36,011 bases of DNA from Deltaproteobacteria bacterium UBA4427 (GTDB lineage Bacteria; Myxococcota_A; UBA9160; UBA4427). The stretch is taken from positions 12,704 through 48,714 of the forward strand of contig DGPZ01000023.1 in assembly GCA_002390675.1 (NCBI GenBank). Reading direction: 5' to 3'. Of the stretch, positions 24,614-32,558 are shown piece by piece (the stretch's first letter is position 1; each line of letters begins with the position of its first letter). Both the position numbers and the translations under genes were made by a program. The notes under the pieces were generated by a model. The model saw nothing but the letters and a program-made list of their open reading frames with translations. It was not told the origin of the DNA and made no database searches.

Positions 24614-25609
24614 ATGCCTCATCCGACTCAAGGCCCCGATATCCCCGCTGCGGTCCGAACCGACGACCGGCACTTCAACAACCTGCCAGATTTCCCCTTT
24701 CAGCCGCACTACGTCGACGTCACCAACCCCTACGACAGCGAACCGCTTCGCCTGCATTACATAGACGAGGGGCCAAAAGACGCGCCCGTCGTGCTCATGG
24801 TGCATGGTGAGCCCGCTTGGTCTTTTTTGTACCGAAAGCTGATCCCGGTGTTCGCCGAAGCCGGATTGCGTGCGATCGCGGTCGATCAAATCGGCTTTGG
24901 TCGCTCGGATAAACCGACGCGCGCTTCCCACTACAGTTTCGCAAATCACATCGAATGGATTCGCCAAGCCGTCGTTGCACTCGACCTCCAGGACATCACC
25001 TTGGTTTGCCAGGATTGGGGTGGGCCGGTCGGAATGGGCGTATTCGCGCAAGAGCCGCAGAGGTTCTCCCGGATCTGCGCGGGTAACACGATGCTTCATA
25101 CCGCCGAAGCGGAACTCGCTGGTCGCATAGAATGGGCCGCCCACGCGGAGGGCGACCTCGATGCGCGAGTGAGTACGTTCCTGCTTGATTGGCGGCAGGC
25201 TTCTACCCGGGACCCAAACTTCGAGGCGAGTCCTTCGATTCCTTTCGCGACGGCAAGGGGCGTCAGCGACGCTGTAGCTACGGCCTACGACGCGCCCTTT
25301 CCAAGCGAGTGGCACAAGGCGGGAATGCGCCAATACCCGGTACTCATCCCGGTGACGCCGACGGACGAAGGAGCCGCGATCAATCGGGCGACGTGGGACG
25401 CTCTACGCAGCTTCGATCGACCTTTTCTGACATTATTCGGGGACTCAGATCCACCGACGCGCGGCTGGGACGAGATCTTTCGTGAGCGGATTCCAGGTGC
25501 AAATGGCCAGCCACACCAAACGCTCGAGCGGGCGGGACATTTTTGGCAAGAGGACTGCGGTGCGGAAGCCGCCGCCATAATCGTCAACTGGATTCGAGCG
25601 ACGAGTTAG
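24614..25609 (+). CDS. Haloalkane dehalogenase (HLD-I / DhlA-like)
   Basis: 331 residues. The enzyme splits carbon-halogen bonds hydrolytically to an alcohol plus halide. Active-site pieces in order: HGEPAW (64-69), where Glu66 matches DhlA Glu56; nucleophile Asp134 with halide-stabilising Trp135 in VCQDWGG; catalytic acid in FGDSDPP (about 277-279); and catalytic His at about 309 in AGHFWQED. An Asp acid after the sixth strand is the HLD-I arrangement. DQIGFGRSDKP and GEPAWSFLYRK closely resemble DhlA. AAGGA lies 11 bases before the ATG. It is followed 33 bases later by a P450 gene. Family membership is well supported, but some related proteins act as epoxide hydrolases or esterases. Confidence 0.9.
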   Translation: MPHPTQGPDIPAAVRTDDRHFNNLPDFPFQPHYVDVTNPYDSEPLRLHYIDEGPKDAPVVLMVHGEPAWSFLYRKLIPVFAEAGLRAIAVDQIGFGRSDKPTRASHYSFANHIEWIRQAVVALDLQDITLVCQDWGGPVGMGVFAQEPQRFSRICAGNTMLHTAEAELAGRIEWAAHAEGDLDARVSTFLLDWRQASTRDPNFEASPSIPFATARGVSDAVATAYDAPFPSEWHKAGMRQYPVLIPVTPTDEGAAINRATWDALRSFDRPFLTLFGDSDPPTRGWDEIFRERIPGANGQPHQTLERAGHFWQEDCGAEAAAIIVNWIRATS

Positions 25610-25642
25610 GCGCTAGACTCCGCCGACTAGTTTCAGGAGGCC

Positions 25643-26869
25643 ATGATTATGAGTGCAGCAATCAGCGATGTATCGCCCCGCTATCCGGAGATCGACTTCG
25701 CGACGGATGCCGTGCCGGAACTGCACGCCGTGCTACGCGAATTGCGGACCCAGGCGCCCGTCGTCCCCGTTCGGTACCACGGCGGCACCGCTTACTTGAT
25801 TACTCGCTTCTCCGAACTTAAAGCAGCTATGATGGACGATGATTCCTTCCCGTCCGCTGCGGCCTACGTGCGGCACTCGGGTCCGGTCATGGGCAAGACG
25901 ATTCAGTGCATGGGCGGCGACGAACATCGACGCAATCGCAGCCTCGTGTCTGCCGCGTTTCGCCCGCGCCTCATGACCGAGTTCGTCGAAGCGTTCCTGA
26001 CCCCCGTCGCTCACCAACTCATTGATGAAATTCTCGAAGCGCAGCCTTCGCGCCACTCAGGAGCCGCCGGAAGCGCAGATCTGGTTCACGACTTCACCGT
26101 TCGTTATGCGTTCACCGTCATCACGCGCTTGCTTGATTTTCCGCCGACAGACTTCGATCGCCTAAAGCGCTGGGGCGATGGGTTGATCGATTTTCCATGG
26201 AACCCCAAGGCCGCCGAGCAAGCGTCGCGCGAGTTCACCGAGTACCTAACACCCTTGATCGAGGAAAGGCGCCATGACCCTGGCGAAGACCTGCTTTCTT
26301 CGCTCGCCACGGTTGAAGTCGAGGGCGAGCACCTCGACGAAGAAGAAATCTTCTCGTTCCTGCGGCTGCTCTTTCCTGCTGGCGCAGATACGACTTATCG
26401 CGGCTTGGGCAGCATGTTCTACGCGACGTTGAAACACCGGGAGGTCTATGCGTCTATCCAAGAGGAGCCGGAACTCGTGCCGGCCATCGTCCAGGAATCA
26501 CTTCGCTGGGAAGGTCCAACAGCGATCCTCCCGCGCTTCGCGCCTAAGGACGTAACTTGGGCGGACGTCGCAATCCCTGCCGGCTCCGAGGTCCTCTTCG
26601 GGATTACCTCGGCGAACAGAGACGATTCGGTCTTTAGCGAGCCGGATAGTTTCAATCCACGGCGGTCCGAGCGCGAGTTCCTGACCTTCGGACACGGCCT
26701 GCACTTTTGCCTTGGCTCTCATCTCGCAAGACGCGAAATGGAAGTGAGTCTGCGGGTCTTCTCTGAGCGACTTCCCGACCTACACCTCGCCGACGGGGCA
26801 AATGCACAAATCGAAGGGACAGTTTTACGGGGGCCAGCCACGCTCCCCGTTGAGTTCACCCATCCCTAG
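25643..26869 (+). CDS. Bacterial cytochrome P450
   Basis: 408 residues, typical of soluble bacterial class I P450s. The I-helix oxygen-activation motif is AGADTTYRG, the K-helix ExxR is ESLRW, and the heme-binding loop is FGHGLHFCLG with the axial Cys at about 356. CAGGAGG precedes ATGATTATG, so translation may start at 25643 or at the ATG six bases later. No ferredoxin or reductase gene is adjacent, so electron partners must come from elsewhere. It shares a strand with the haloalkane dehalogenase 33 bases upstream, which suggests that both act on the same xenobiotic or lipid. A strong terminator follows. Confidence 0.95.
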   Translation: MIMSAAISDVSPRYPEIDFATDAVPELHAVLRELRTQAPVVPVRYHGGTAYLITRFSELKAAMMDDDSFPSAAAYVRHSGPVMGKTIQCMGGDEHRRNRSLVSAAFRPRLMTEFVEAFLTPVAHQLIDEILEAQPSRHSGAAGSADLVHDFTVRYAFTVITRLLDFPPTDFDRLKRWGDGLIDFPWNPKAAEQASREFTEYLTPLIEERRHDPGEDLLSSLATVEVEGEHLDEEEIFSFLRLLFPAGADTTYRGLGSMFYATLKHREVYASIQEEPELVPAIVQESLRWEGPTAILPRFAPKDVTWADVAIPAGSEVLFGITSANRDDSVFSEPDSFNPRRSEREFLTFGHGLHFCLGSHLARREMEVSLRVFSERLPDLHLADGANAQIEGTVLRGPATLPVEFTHP

Positions 26870-26902
26870 AGCCTTACTCGCTAAGCTCTAGTACTCAAAA
26901 AG

Positions 26903-26939
26903 AAAATGCCGCACTCAGTAAGCCGAGTGCGGCATTTTT
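26903..26939. terminator. Strong bidirectional intrinsic terminator
   Basis: AAAATGCCGCACTC (26903-26916) pairs perfectly over 14 bp with GAGTGCGGCATTTT (26925-26938) around an eight-base loop. Its A-tract and T-tract ends make it work on both strands. It separates the P450 gene (plus, ends 26869) from the convergent nitrobindin-like gene (minus, ends 26994). Confidence 0.93.
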
Positions 26940-26993
26940 GTTCTGTCTAGCCTGGGTCCGCCCGCCGAAGCGAGGCGTCCTAAGCGACTCGGA

Positions 26994-27548
26994 TCAGACG
27001 CGCGTGAGCGTGTGCTTGTCCGTGTGATCCATCTCTTGGCCGTCCATGGACTTCATAGCCATGACCGTATTCTCCTCGTAGGAGAACGTGTCGCCGTCGA
27101 TCTTGTAGGAGGACTCGTAACGCGTGCACTTGGCGTTCTCGAGAAGGTACGGGTTCGAAAGCACGCCCCAATCCTCGGCGCCGATCTTGGCGCTCAGGCT
27201 GAAGGATGTGTCGTCTGCCTTGGCCGTGCCGCCCGCGAGGATCGTCGACATACGAGGCACCATGAAGCAGCGCATCACTTCGCCACGCACCGGGTCCCAG
27301 CCCCAGAAACCGAGCTCGGTGTGGAAGATGTCGTCGGAGCCCGTTCGCTTCGCAGCGGTGATGTAGTCCAGGCACCAGATCTTCTGCTTGCCGTTGTCTA
27401 CGTCGCCGACGATTTTGAACGTGATTTCCTCGGTGTAAGTTTCCTCGATGACCTTCTTCTGTTCGTAGTCATACGAGACATTGACGCCGCCTTCACCGCG
27501 CCAGCTACCGATGAGACCGGCAAGCGGTCCGAATTCTTCATTGGCCAT
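26994..27548 (-). CDS. Nitrobindin/THAP4-like heme-binding beta-barrel protein
   Basis: 184 residues. The start PLAGLIGSWRGEGG matches the GxWxGxG signature of the FABP-like nitrobindin/THAP4 family. The body consists of alternating beta strands of polar and aromatic residues, for example ELGFWGWDPVRGEVMRCFMVPR. A His in the C-terminal segment (DKHTLTRV) lies where the family's heme-ligating His is found. Nitrobindins bind ferric heme and react with nitric oxide or peroxynitrite. AAGGGAA precedes the ATG. It lies 102 bases downstream of a peroxiredoxin gene on the same strand, which supports a redox or stress role for the pair. The heme ligand assignment is tentative. Confidence 0.78.
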   Translation of the reverse strand: MANEEFGPLAGLIGSWRGEGGVNVSYDYEQKKVIEETYTEEITFKIVGDVDNGKQKIWCLDYITAAKRTGSDDIFHTELGFWGWDPVRGEVMRCFMVPRMSTILAGGTAKADDTSFSLSAKIGAEDWGVLSNPYLLENAKCTRYESSYKIDGDTFSYEENTVMAMKSMDGQEMDHTDKHTLTRV

Positions 27549-27649
27549 GGGTTTGGATTCCCTTTTAAGTGATGTGCTTCTTAACGAAGTTTTGGTTGTA
27601 GAAGCGGGCGGTCGATCAAACCGTCCGCGAACGGAAATATGGCTGAGCC

Positions 27650-28123
27650 CTAAAGCGCTGCCAAGATCGCATCAGCTGCGCTGACTTCGAACTTCCCAGG
27701 CGCCTCGACCGCCAACTTGGTGACTGTGCCGTCGTCGATGATCGCAGCGAATCGCTGGCAGCGCAGGCCGAAGCCTATGCCGGAACCATCCATTTCAAGG
27801 CCGAGAGCCTTGGTCAAATCGCCATTGCCGTCTGCAACCATACGGATCTTATCACCGGTACCACGATCTTCGCCCCAAGCGCCCATCACGAAGGCGTCGT
27901 TCACGGAAAGACAGATGATTTCATCGACGCCCTTCGCCTTCAGTGCGTCGGCATTCTCGACGTAGCCGGGCAGATGCTGGTTGCTGCAGGTGGGCGTAAA
28001 AGCACCGGGGACCGCGAACAGAACCACCTTCTTGCCGCCAAAGAGTTCGTCGGTCGTCACGTCGGACATGTCGGTGTTCTTGACCGTGACTGCAGGAATT
28101 TTTTCGCCTTCTGAAATTGCCAC
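27650..28123 (-). CDS. Peroxiredoxin (Prx5-like)
   Basis: 157 residues. Peroxidatic Cys46 lies in VPGAFTPTCSNQH, the Prx5-type active site with the catalytic Thr three residues before it; the partner Arg is in GLRCQRFAAI. A second Cys at about position 121 in that segment could be a resolving residue. Such enzymes reduce hydrogen peroxide and organic hydroperoxides using thioredoxin or glutaredoxin in the cytosol. The GTG start at 28123 is supported by GAGGA eight bases upstream. The order peroxiredoxin - nitrobindin-like on the minus strand suggests a two-gene redox unit. It is divergent from the first sulfatase-like gene across about 200 bases. Confidence 0.93.
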   Translation of the reverse strand: MAISEGEKIPAVTVKNTDMSDVTTDELFGGKKVVLFAVPGAFTPTCSNQHLPGYVENADALKAKGVDEIICLSVNDAFVMGAWGEDRGTGDKIRMVADGNGDLTKALGLEMDGSGIGFGLRCQRFAAIIDDGTVTKLAVEAPGKFEVSAADAILAAL

Positions 28124-28326
28124 TTGGTAGATCCTCTTTTCATTTTTGATTCGCGTTCGCTCTCTTGCGCCCGCAGAAGATTGTCATGATTAGGTTTAAA
28201 ATAGACGGTTGCCGCGTGCAGCCGCGACCGCGCGCACGATAGCATGCCCGCGGCCGGAAGCGTGGTCGCGAGCGTCCCCTCCGCTATACCCAGATGGTCC
28301 CTGCCGAGCAAAGGAATCATTCGCGC

Positions 28327-30642
28327 ATGCACCGAATCAGCAGGCCCCGAAGCCCTCAGAGTCCGACGCAAGAAACAAGGGCCCGCCTCGCCCTCCTCCA
28401 CGTATTCGCCGTCATCCTCGCTTCACTGATCGCCTGCTCTGACTCCGAGACCGCGGACGCGCCCGCCTCGGGCTCTCACTCTGGCTCTGCCGATTCCGAG
28501 ACACCCACCGCAAACGGCTCGCCTCCGTCAGTTGTGCTGATCGTGACCGAAAGCCTGCGAACCGACGCCGTCGGGAGCTATGGCAAGGACCGCCAGAGTC
28601 CTCTCCCGCTGGGCGATTTTTCCGTTACGCCCCATATCGACGAGATCGCCACCCGTGGCACCCGTTATGCCTGGGCCATCGCCGCCTCGCCCTCGACCGT
28701 TACCAGCCACGCCTCGATCTTCACTGGACTGCCTCCCCAGGAACATGGCGCGGGACTATGGACTGAAATCGGGGCACCTGAAGAATTGGAAATGCTCGCC
28801 GAGACGCTTGCCGCGAAGGGCTACGAAACGGTCGGATTCAGCGAGAACCCAATTGCGGGACCGGCGTTCGGCCTTGATCAGGGCTTCGACCGGTTTGTGA
28901 CACCCGAACCAGTAGGCCTCGCCGAGCGCCTGCGTGAAGGCAACTCGGGAACACGGGATTTCAAGACTCTTTCGCGTATCAAGCGTTGGCTCAAAGACCG
29001 CGACACGAGTCGCCCCTATTTCCTTTTCGTCAATCTTGCTGATGCTCATTTGCCTTGGGAGCATCGCGCTCAAAATCGATTCCTCCCCAAGGGCTTATCC
29101 CAACATCAACTAGACGACGTGTTGGCGCTCCGACCGCAACAATTCAGGATCTGTCGCAGGCTGCCGCATCGCGAGGCCCTCGAAGTGTTGGCTGCCCTCT
29201 ATCTCGAAGAGGTCGCAGCGGCGGATCGGAAAATCGGCGAAATCGACGGTCTTCTGCGAGAGCATGCGGAGTCCTCAAAACAGGAGCCCCCGATCACCGT
29301 GGTGACCGCCGATCACGGGACGCACCTGGGCGAACAAAAAATGCTTGGGCATGAGTTTGCAGTGGACAACAGAGCTCTTCACGTGCCCCTGATCGTGGCT
29401 GGTATGGATCCGACGGCGAGCCCTGGGGTCGTGGTCGAAACACCCATCGCACAGAGGCGCTTGGCCCACTCGATTCGCTGCTGGGCAGGCGATGAGTCCG
29501 ATTGCGAGGAGGGACTTCCGAGGGACGATGCCGATGCCGCCGATCGTGAAACTTCGCCCATTATTTCGATCGCTGGAAACGACACGAAGACTCGCCCGCC
29601 GGCCTACGTCGTCGATAGCGGATTCCTTGATGGGCAGAGCCATTATGCAAGTGCCTTCTGCGAACTGGAAGACGGCTATTGGGGCCGTGCAGTCTCTTAT
29701 TTCGACCCGCCTCACAAATTCGTATGGCGCCAATACGGGCCGGAAGCACTCTACGACCTGAGTTGGGATCCATCCGAAAAATCAGATCAGATCGAGCGCC
29801 GAAAAGACTTAGCGGATTCGATGAAGGACGAAGTTTTAGCTCTTATCGACGCGAAGCGGCTCGACAAGCTGCGGCGCTTCTCCTCCGAAGACCGGCCGCT
29901 CGGTGAGCGAGCGGCAGAAGCCTTTCTCGCCGGCCGCGAGGCGATGCTTGCTGATCAAACCGTTGCGACGGACATCGTTTGGTTCGCCCAGCAGATTCTG
30001 AAGGACCGGCCAGACCCGAAGTTAGGGGCTTGGGTCAAACATCAAATACCGCTTAAAAAAGAAGATATGTATTACCCGATCATCGACCCCACGAGGATTT
30101 CGCCGATCGAAGTTCCCGAGGAGTTGCCCGGCGGCCTCATGAAGTTCGGAATCTATCTGCTCGCTGCAGTTGGGGGGCCTGAGTCTCGAGCGCTGCCTAT
30201 ATTTGAAGAGTATCTCGCGCTCGAGAACGCGACTGGATACGTCCTCACTCATCAATTGAGCGGGCTTGAATGGGCTAGAGCCATGGGCCGCCCGTTCCCT
30301 GACTCGACCTATGCTCGGTCACGCGAATTCACCGATCAAATCGCGATAGAGCACGCCTCGGACCACCGCTTTCGAGACCTTTGGGCAGAGCGCGCCGCGT
30401 TCCTAACCCTATTCGCCGATCCGAGTGAAGAGGACCTTGCACGCTGGACGGACATCATTGTCGAATCCCATCTCGGCGACGGAGACTGGGGACATTTCGC
30501 GACCGACATGACCTTCGACGGGGAGAAAAGAGTCGGTGAGCATCCCCGTGCCCATGTCCGCGGAATGTCCATGATCGTGCTGTCACGCTATCTCTCGCTA
30601 AATGCAGACGAGGGACTCCCCGACTGGAATACAAACCCGTAG
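28327..30642 (+). CDS. Sulfatase-fold lipoprotein with extra C-terminal domain
   Basis: 771 residues. The ATG at 28327 (AAGGA upstream) puts the lipobox Cys (SLIAC) at residue 37, like the two paralogs; an upstream in-frame ATG at 28294 is less likely. The alkaline phosphatase/sulfatase fold spans about 65-515: first metal segment VTESLRTD, with Glu where relatives have Asp; active-site loop SPSTVTSHAS with Thr124 at the nucleophile position and His128 in place of Arg, so no formylglycine CxPxR; then VTADHGTHLG. Cys residues in FRICRR and SIRCWAG recur in the paralogs. Residues about 517-771 are an additional helical region of unknown function. It probably faces the periplasm or the cell surface. 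The substrate could be a sulfate or phosphate ester. Confidence 0.85.
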   Translation: MHRISRPRSPQSPTQETRARLALLHVFAVILASLIACSDSETADAPASGSHSGSADSETPTANGSPPSVVLIVTESLRTDAVGSYGKDRQSPLPLGDFSVTPHIDEIATRGTRYAWAIAASPSTVTSHASIFTGLPPQEHGAGLWTEIGAPEELEMLAETLAAKGYETVGFSENPIAGPAFGLDQGFDRFVTPEPVGLAERLREGNSGTRDFKTLSRIKRWLKDRDTSRPYFLFVNLADAHLPWEHRAQNRFLPKGLSQHQLDDVLALRPQQFRICRRLPHREALEVLAALYLEEVAAADRKIGEIDGLLREHAESSKQEPPITVVTADHGTHLGEQKMLGHEFAVDNRALHVPLIVAGMDPTASPGVVVETPIAQRRLAHSIRCWAGDESDCEEGLPRDDADAADRETSPIISIAGNDTKTRPPAYVVDSGFLDGQSHYASAFCELEDGYWGRAVSYFDPPHKFVWRQYGPEALYDLSWDPSEKSDQIERRKDLADSMKDEVLALIDAKRLDKLRRFSSEDRPLGERAAEAFLAGREAMLADQTVATDIVWFAQQILKDRPDPKLGAWVKHQIPLKKEDMYYPIIDPTRISPIEVPEELPGGLMKFGIYLLAAVGGPESRALPIFEEYLALENATGYVLTHQLSGLEWARAMGRPFPDSTYARSREFTDQIAIEHASDHRFRDLWAERAAFLTLFADPSEEDLARWTDIIVESHLGDGDWGHFATDMTFDGEKRVGEHPRAHVRGMSMIVLSRYLSLNADEGLPDWNTNP

Positions 30643-30727
30643 GCGCCTCAGCGACTCCCCGACTGGAATATAAACCCGTAGGCGCCTCAGCGACTCCCCG
30701 ACTGGAATATAAACCCGTAGGCGCCTC
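30614..30727. repeat. 39-bp tandem repeat, three copies, spanning a stop codon
   Basis: Three head-to-tail units start at 30614, 30653 and 30692; the third is complete for 36 bases. Each begins GACTCCCCGACTGGAATA and contains AACCCGTAGGCGCCT, in which TAG is the stop codon of the sulfatase-like gene in the first unit. Copies two and three differ from the first by one base (TATAAA against TACAAA). A fourth TAGGCGCCT lies at 30741-30749 outside the repeat. The near identity indicates recent duplication by slippage. Confidence 0.93.
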
Positions 30728-30827
30728 TTAGACGTCACTTAGGCGCCTATCTGCGTCACCTGGGAGCGGGGGGTGGCATGCCCCCAAATAGTCTTTCCAT
30801 GCGGCGCAGCAAGTACGCCTGAATTTG

Positions 30828-32414
30828 TTATTCGACGTAGCCCAGCGCCTTAAGCGCGCGCGCGGCCTCTTCGCTCAAATCCGTTGGCAGAACTGTCGTT
30901 CGATTCAGAACGTTCTCAGTCACGAAAGCTTCAAGCTCTGCCACGAGTGACTCCACAGATTCTCTCTGGCGTGGAAGTTGGTCTGTTTTTTCCAGCGGAT
31001 CCCAAGAGAGATCAAAGAGCCCCTGAACGCCCCCGCCGCCCCAGTGGAGCTTGTGCGGATAGCGAATCATCGATACGAGTTCTCCGTACACTGGATCATT
31101 GGGGCCGCAATTTCCTCGTGACTGATCGACGACTGGCACGTGATCCGGAAGTCCGAGCTGGCGGCGAACAGGCTCCGCGACTTCCGTACTTCGGTCGCTC
31201 CAGATGCTAAAAATAGGCTGCGGAGTCTCCTCCGCTGCAGCTCGAGCGATGGAGGCGCCGCACTCCGAACCTACGGCCCAGCAAAGAATCGATGCGCGAA
31301 GCGAACGAAGTTCCACTGCCGCTGCGATGGCCCCTACTTCTAGATCAGGTGCTCCATTCACAACGAGCGGAATGTGCAGGGCCGGAGTCCGCGCTGAGAA
31401 GCGATGGCCCATTAGGTCATGCTCTCCTAGGTGCTCACCATGGTCTGCTGTAACGATGGTGATCTGCGACTCCCCTCGTGAGCCGGCTCGAAGAGCAGCC
31501 AGTACACGACCCAGCTTGGCGTCTGCCGCATGTACATCTCCTAGATAGAGTCCCGAGAGCAGCCCAGCATCTCTGCTTGACGGAACGCTTCGGCAGATCG
31601 CACTGGGAATCGGATGCCGTTTCACCACTGCTTTGAGTTCATCGCGCGGAGCCTCTGCAGGAACCCAAGGATTCACCGCGCGCACGCTGTAGGGATCGTG
31701 AGCATCCATAATGTTCACGAATACAAACGCCGGCCTCGAGGAATCACGCGTCCGCTGCCAAGCGGCGACGCGCTCGACTAAGCCGAAAAATCGCATCGAG
31801 GAATCCCCGGCCTGCTCCGCCCGAACCACATCCGCCATATTCGTCACTTCATAGTGATCGAAACCCTGATCGAATCCGAATTCAGGGCTCACTAACGCAT
31901 TTTCGGCGAAGCCTGCGGTTTCATAGCCTTCGGCGCGCAATGATTCCGCCAACATCGCAACGTCGTCCGACACGCGGTAGACCCCGTCCAGCCCCACGCC
32001 GTGCTCATCGACGCGCAGTCCCGAAAACATCGACGCATGGCTAGACACCGTCCACGGAGACGGCGCGAAGGCGTGCTCGAACAGTACTCCTGTCGCGGCC
32101 AGTGCATCTACGTTAGGTGTCGTCCCTTCCACGTTGCCGTAGGCGGAAATGGCGTCGGCCCGGGTTGTATCAAGAACTGCCAGAATAATCGTTGGACGGG
32201 CATCCTCGCGCGTCGGGACGGGCGCGACCTCGGCTGCCACAGGGACCGAGAGTGCCCCGGCGCGGGCGCTCTCCTCTTCATCCTGACAGCCGATCGCCTG
32301 TAATAATAAAAGTCCGAGAAGCGCAGATGCCGCCCGAATTCCTATCGAGGGAACCCTAATCGAGGCCACAGCGGTCTCACTATTGCTGGAATTGGAGGTC
32401 TCAAAATGCGTCAC
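30828..32414 (-). CDS. Sulfatase-fold lipoprotein, paralog A
   Basis: 528 residues from the GTG at 32414. This start is chosen because GGAGAACCG lies just before it, as in the neighbouring paralog, and it places the lipobox Cys (AIGCQD) at residue 43. An upstream in-frame ATG at 32528 would give an improbable 80-residue leader. Domain layout: metal segment VLDTTRAD, active-site loop APSPWTVSSHASMFSG with Thr where canonical sulfatases have the modifiable Cys/Ser and His where they have Arg, NIMDAHDPY, and VTADHGEHLGEHDLMGH with the Asp-His metal pair. It ends in LKALGYVE. Conserved Cys residues (SAICR, SILCW) may form disulfides in the periplasm. It is closely similar along its full length to the gene at 32559-34130. 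Confidence 0.87.
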   Translation of the reverse strand: MTHFETSNSSNSETAVASIRVPSIGIRAASALLGLLLLQAIGCQDEEESARAGALSVPVAAEVAPVPTREDARPTIILAVLDTTRADAISAYGNVEGTTPNVDALAATGVLFEHAFAPSPWTVSSHASMFSGLRVDEHGVGLDGVYRVSDDVAMLAESLRAEGYETAGFAENALVSPEFGFDQGFDHYEVTNMADVVRAEQAGDSSMRFFGLVERVAAWQRTRDSSRPAFVFVNIMDAHDPYSVRAVNPWVPAEAPRDELKAVVKRHPIPSAICRSVPSSRDAGLLSGLYLGDVHAADAKLGRVLAALRAGSRGESQITIVTADHGEHLGEHDLMGHRFSARTPALHIPLVVNGAPDLEVGAIAAAVELRSLRASILCWAVGSECGASIARAAAEETPQPIFSIWSDRSTEVAEPVRRQLGLPDHVPVVDQSRGNCGPNDPVYGELVSMIRYPHKLHWGGGGVQGLFDLSWDPLEKTDQLPRQRESVESLVAELEAFVTENVLNRTTVLPTDLSEEAARALKALGYVE

Positions 32415-32558
32415 AGACCCGGTTCTCCAAGGCGCACTTGATAGTCGCCGACTAAATAGTTGGTGACGTTTAGCCGCCAAAACGACCTTCAATCGCCGCA
32501 CTACCTTAGGCTCTACGCTCAGCAGCAAACGGGCATTGAAGATCCGGTTGGGTCGATC

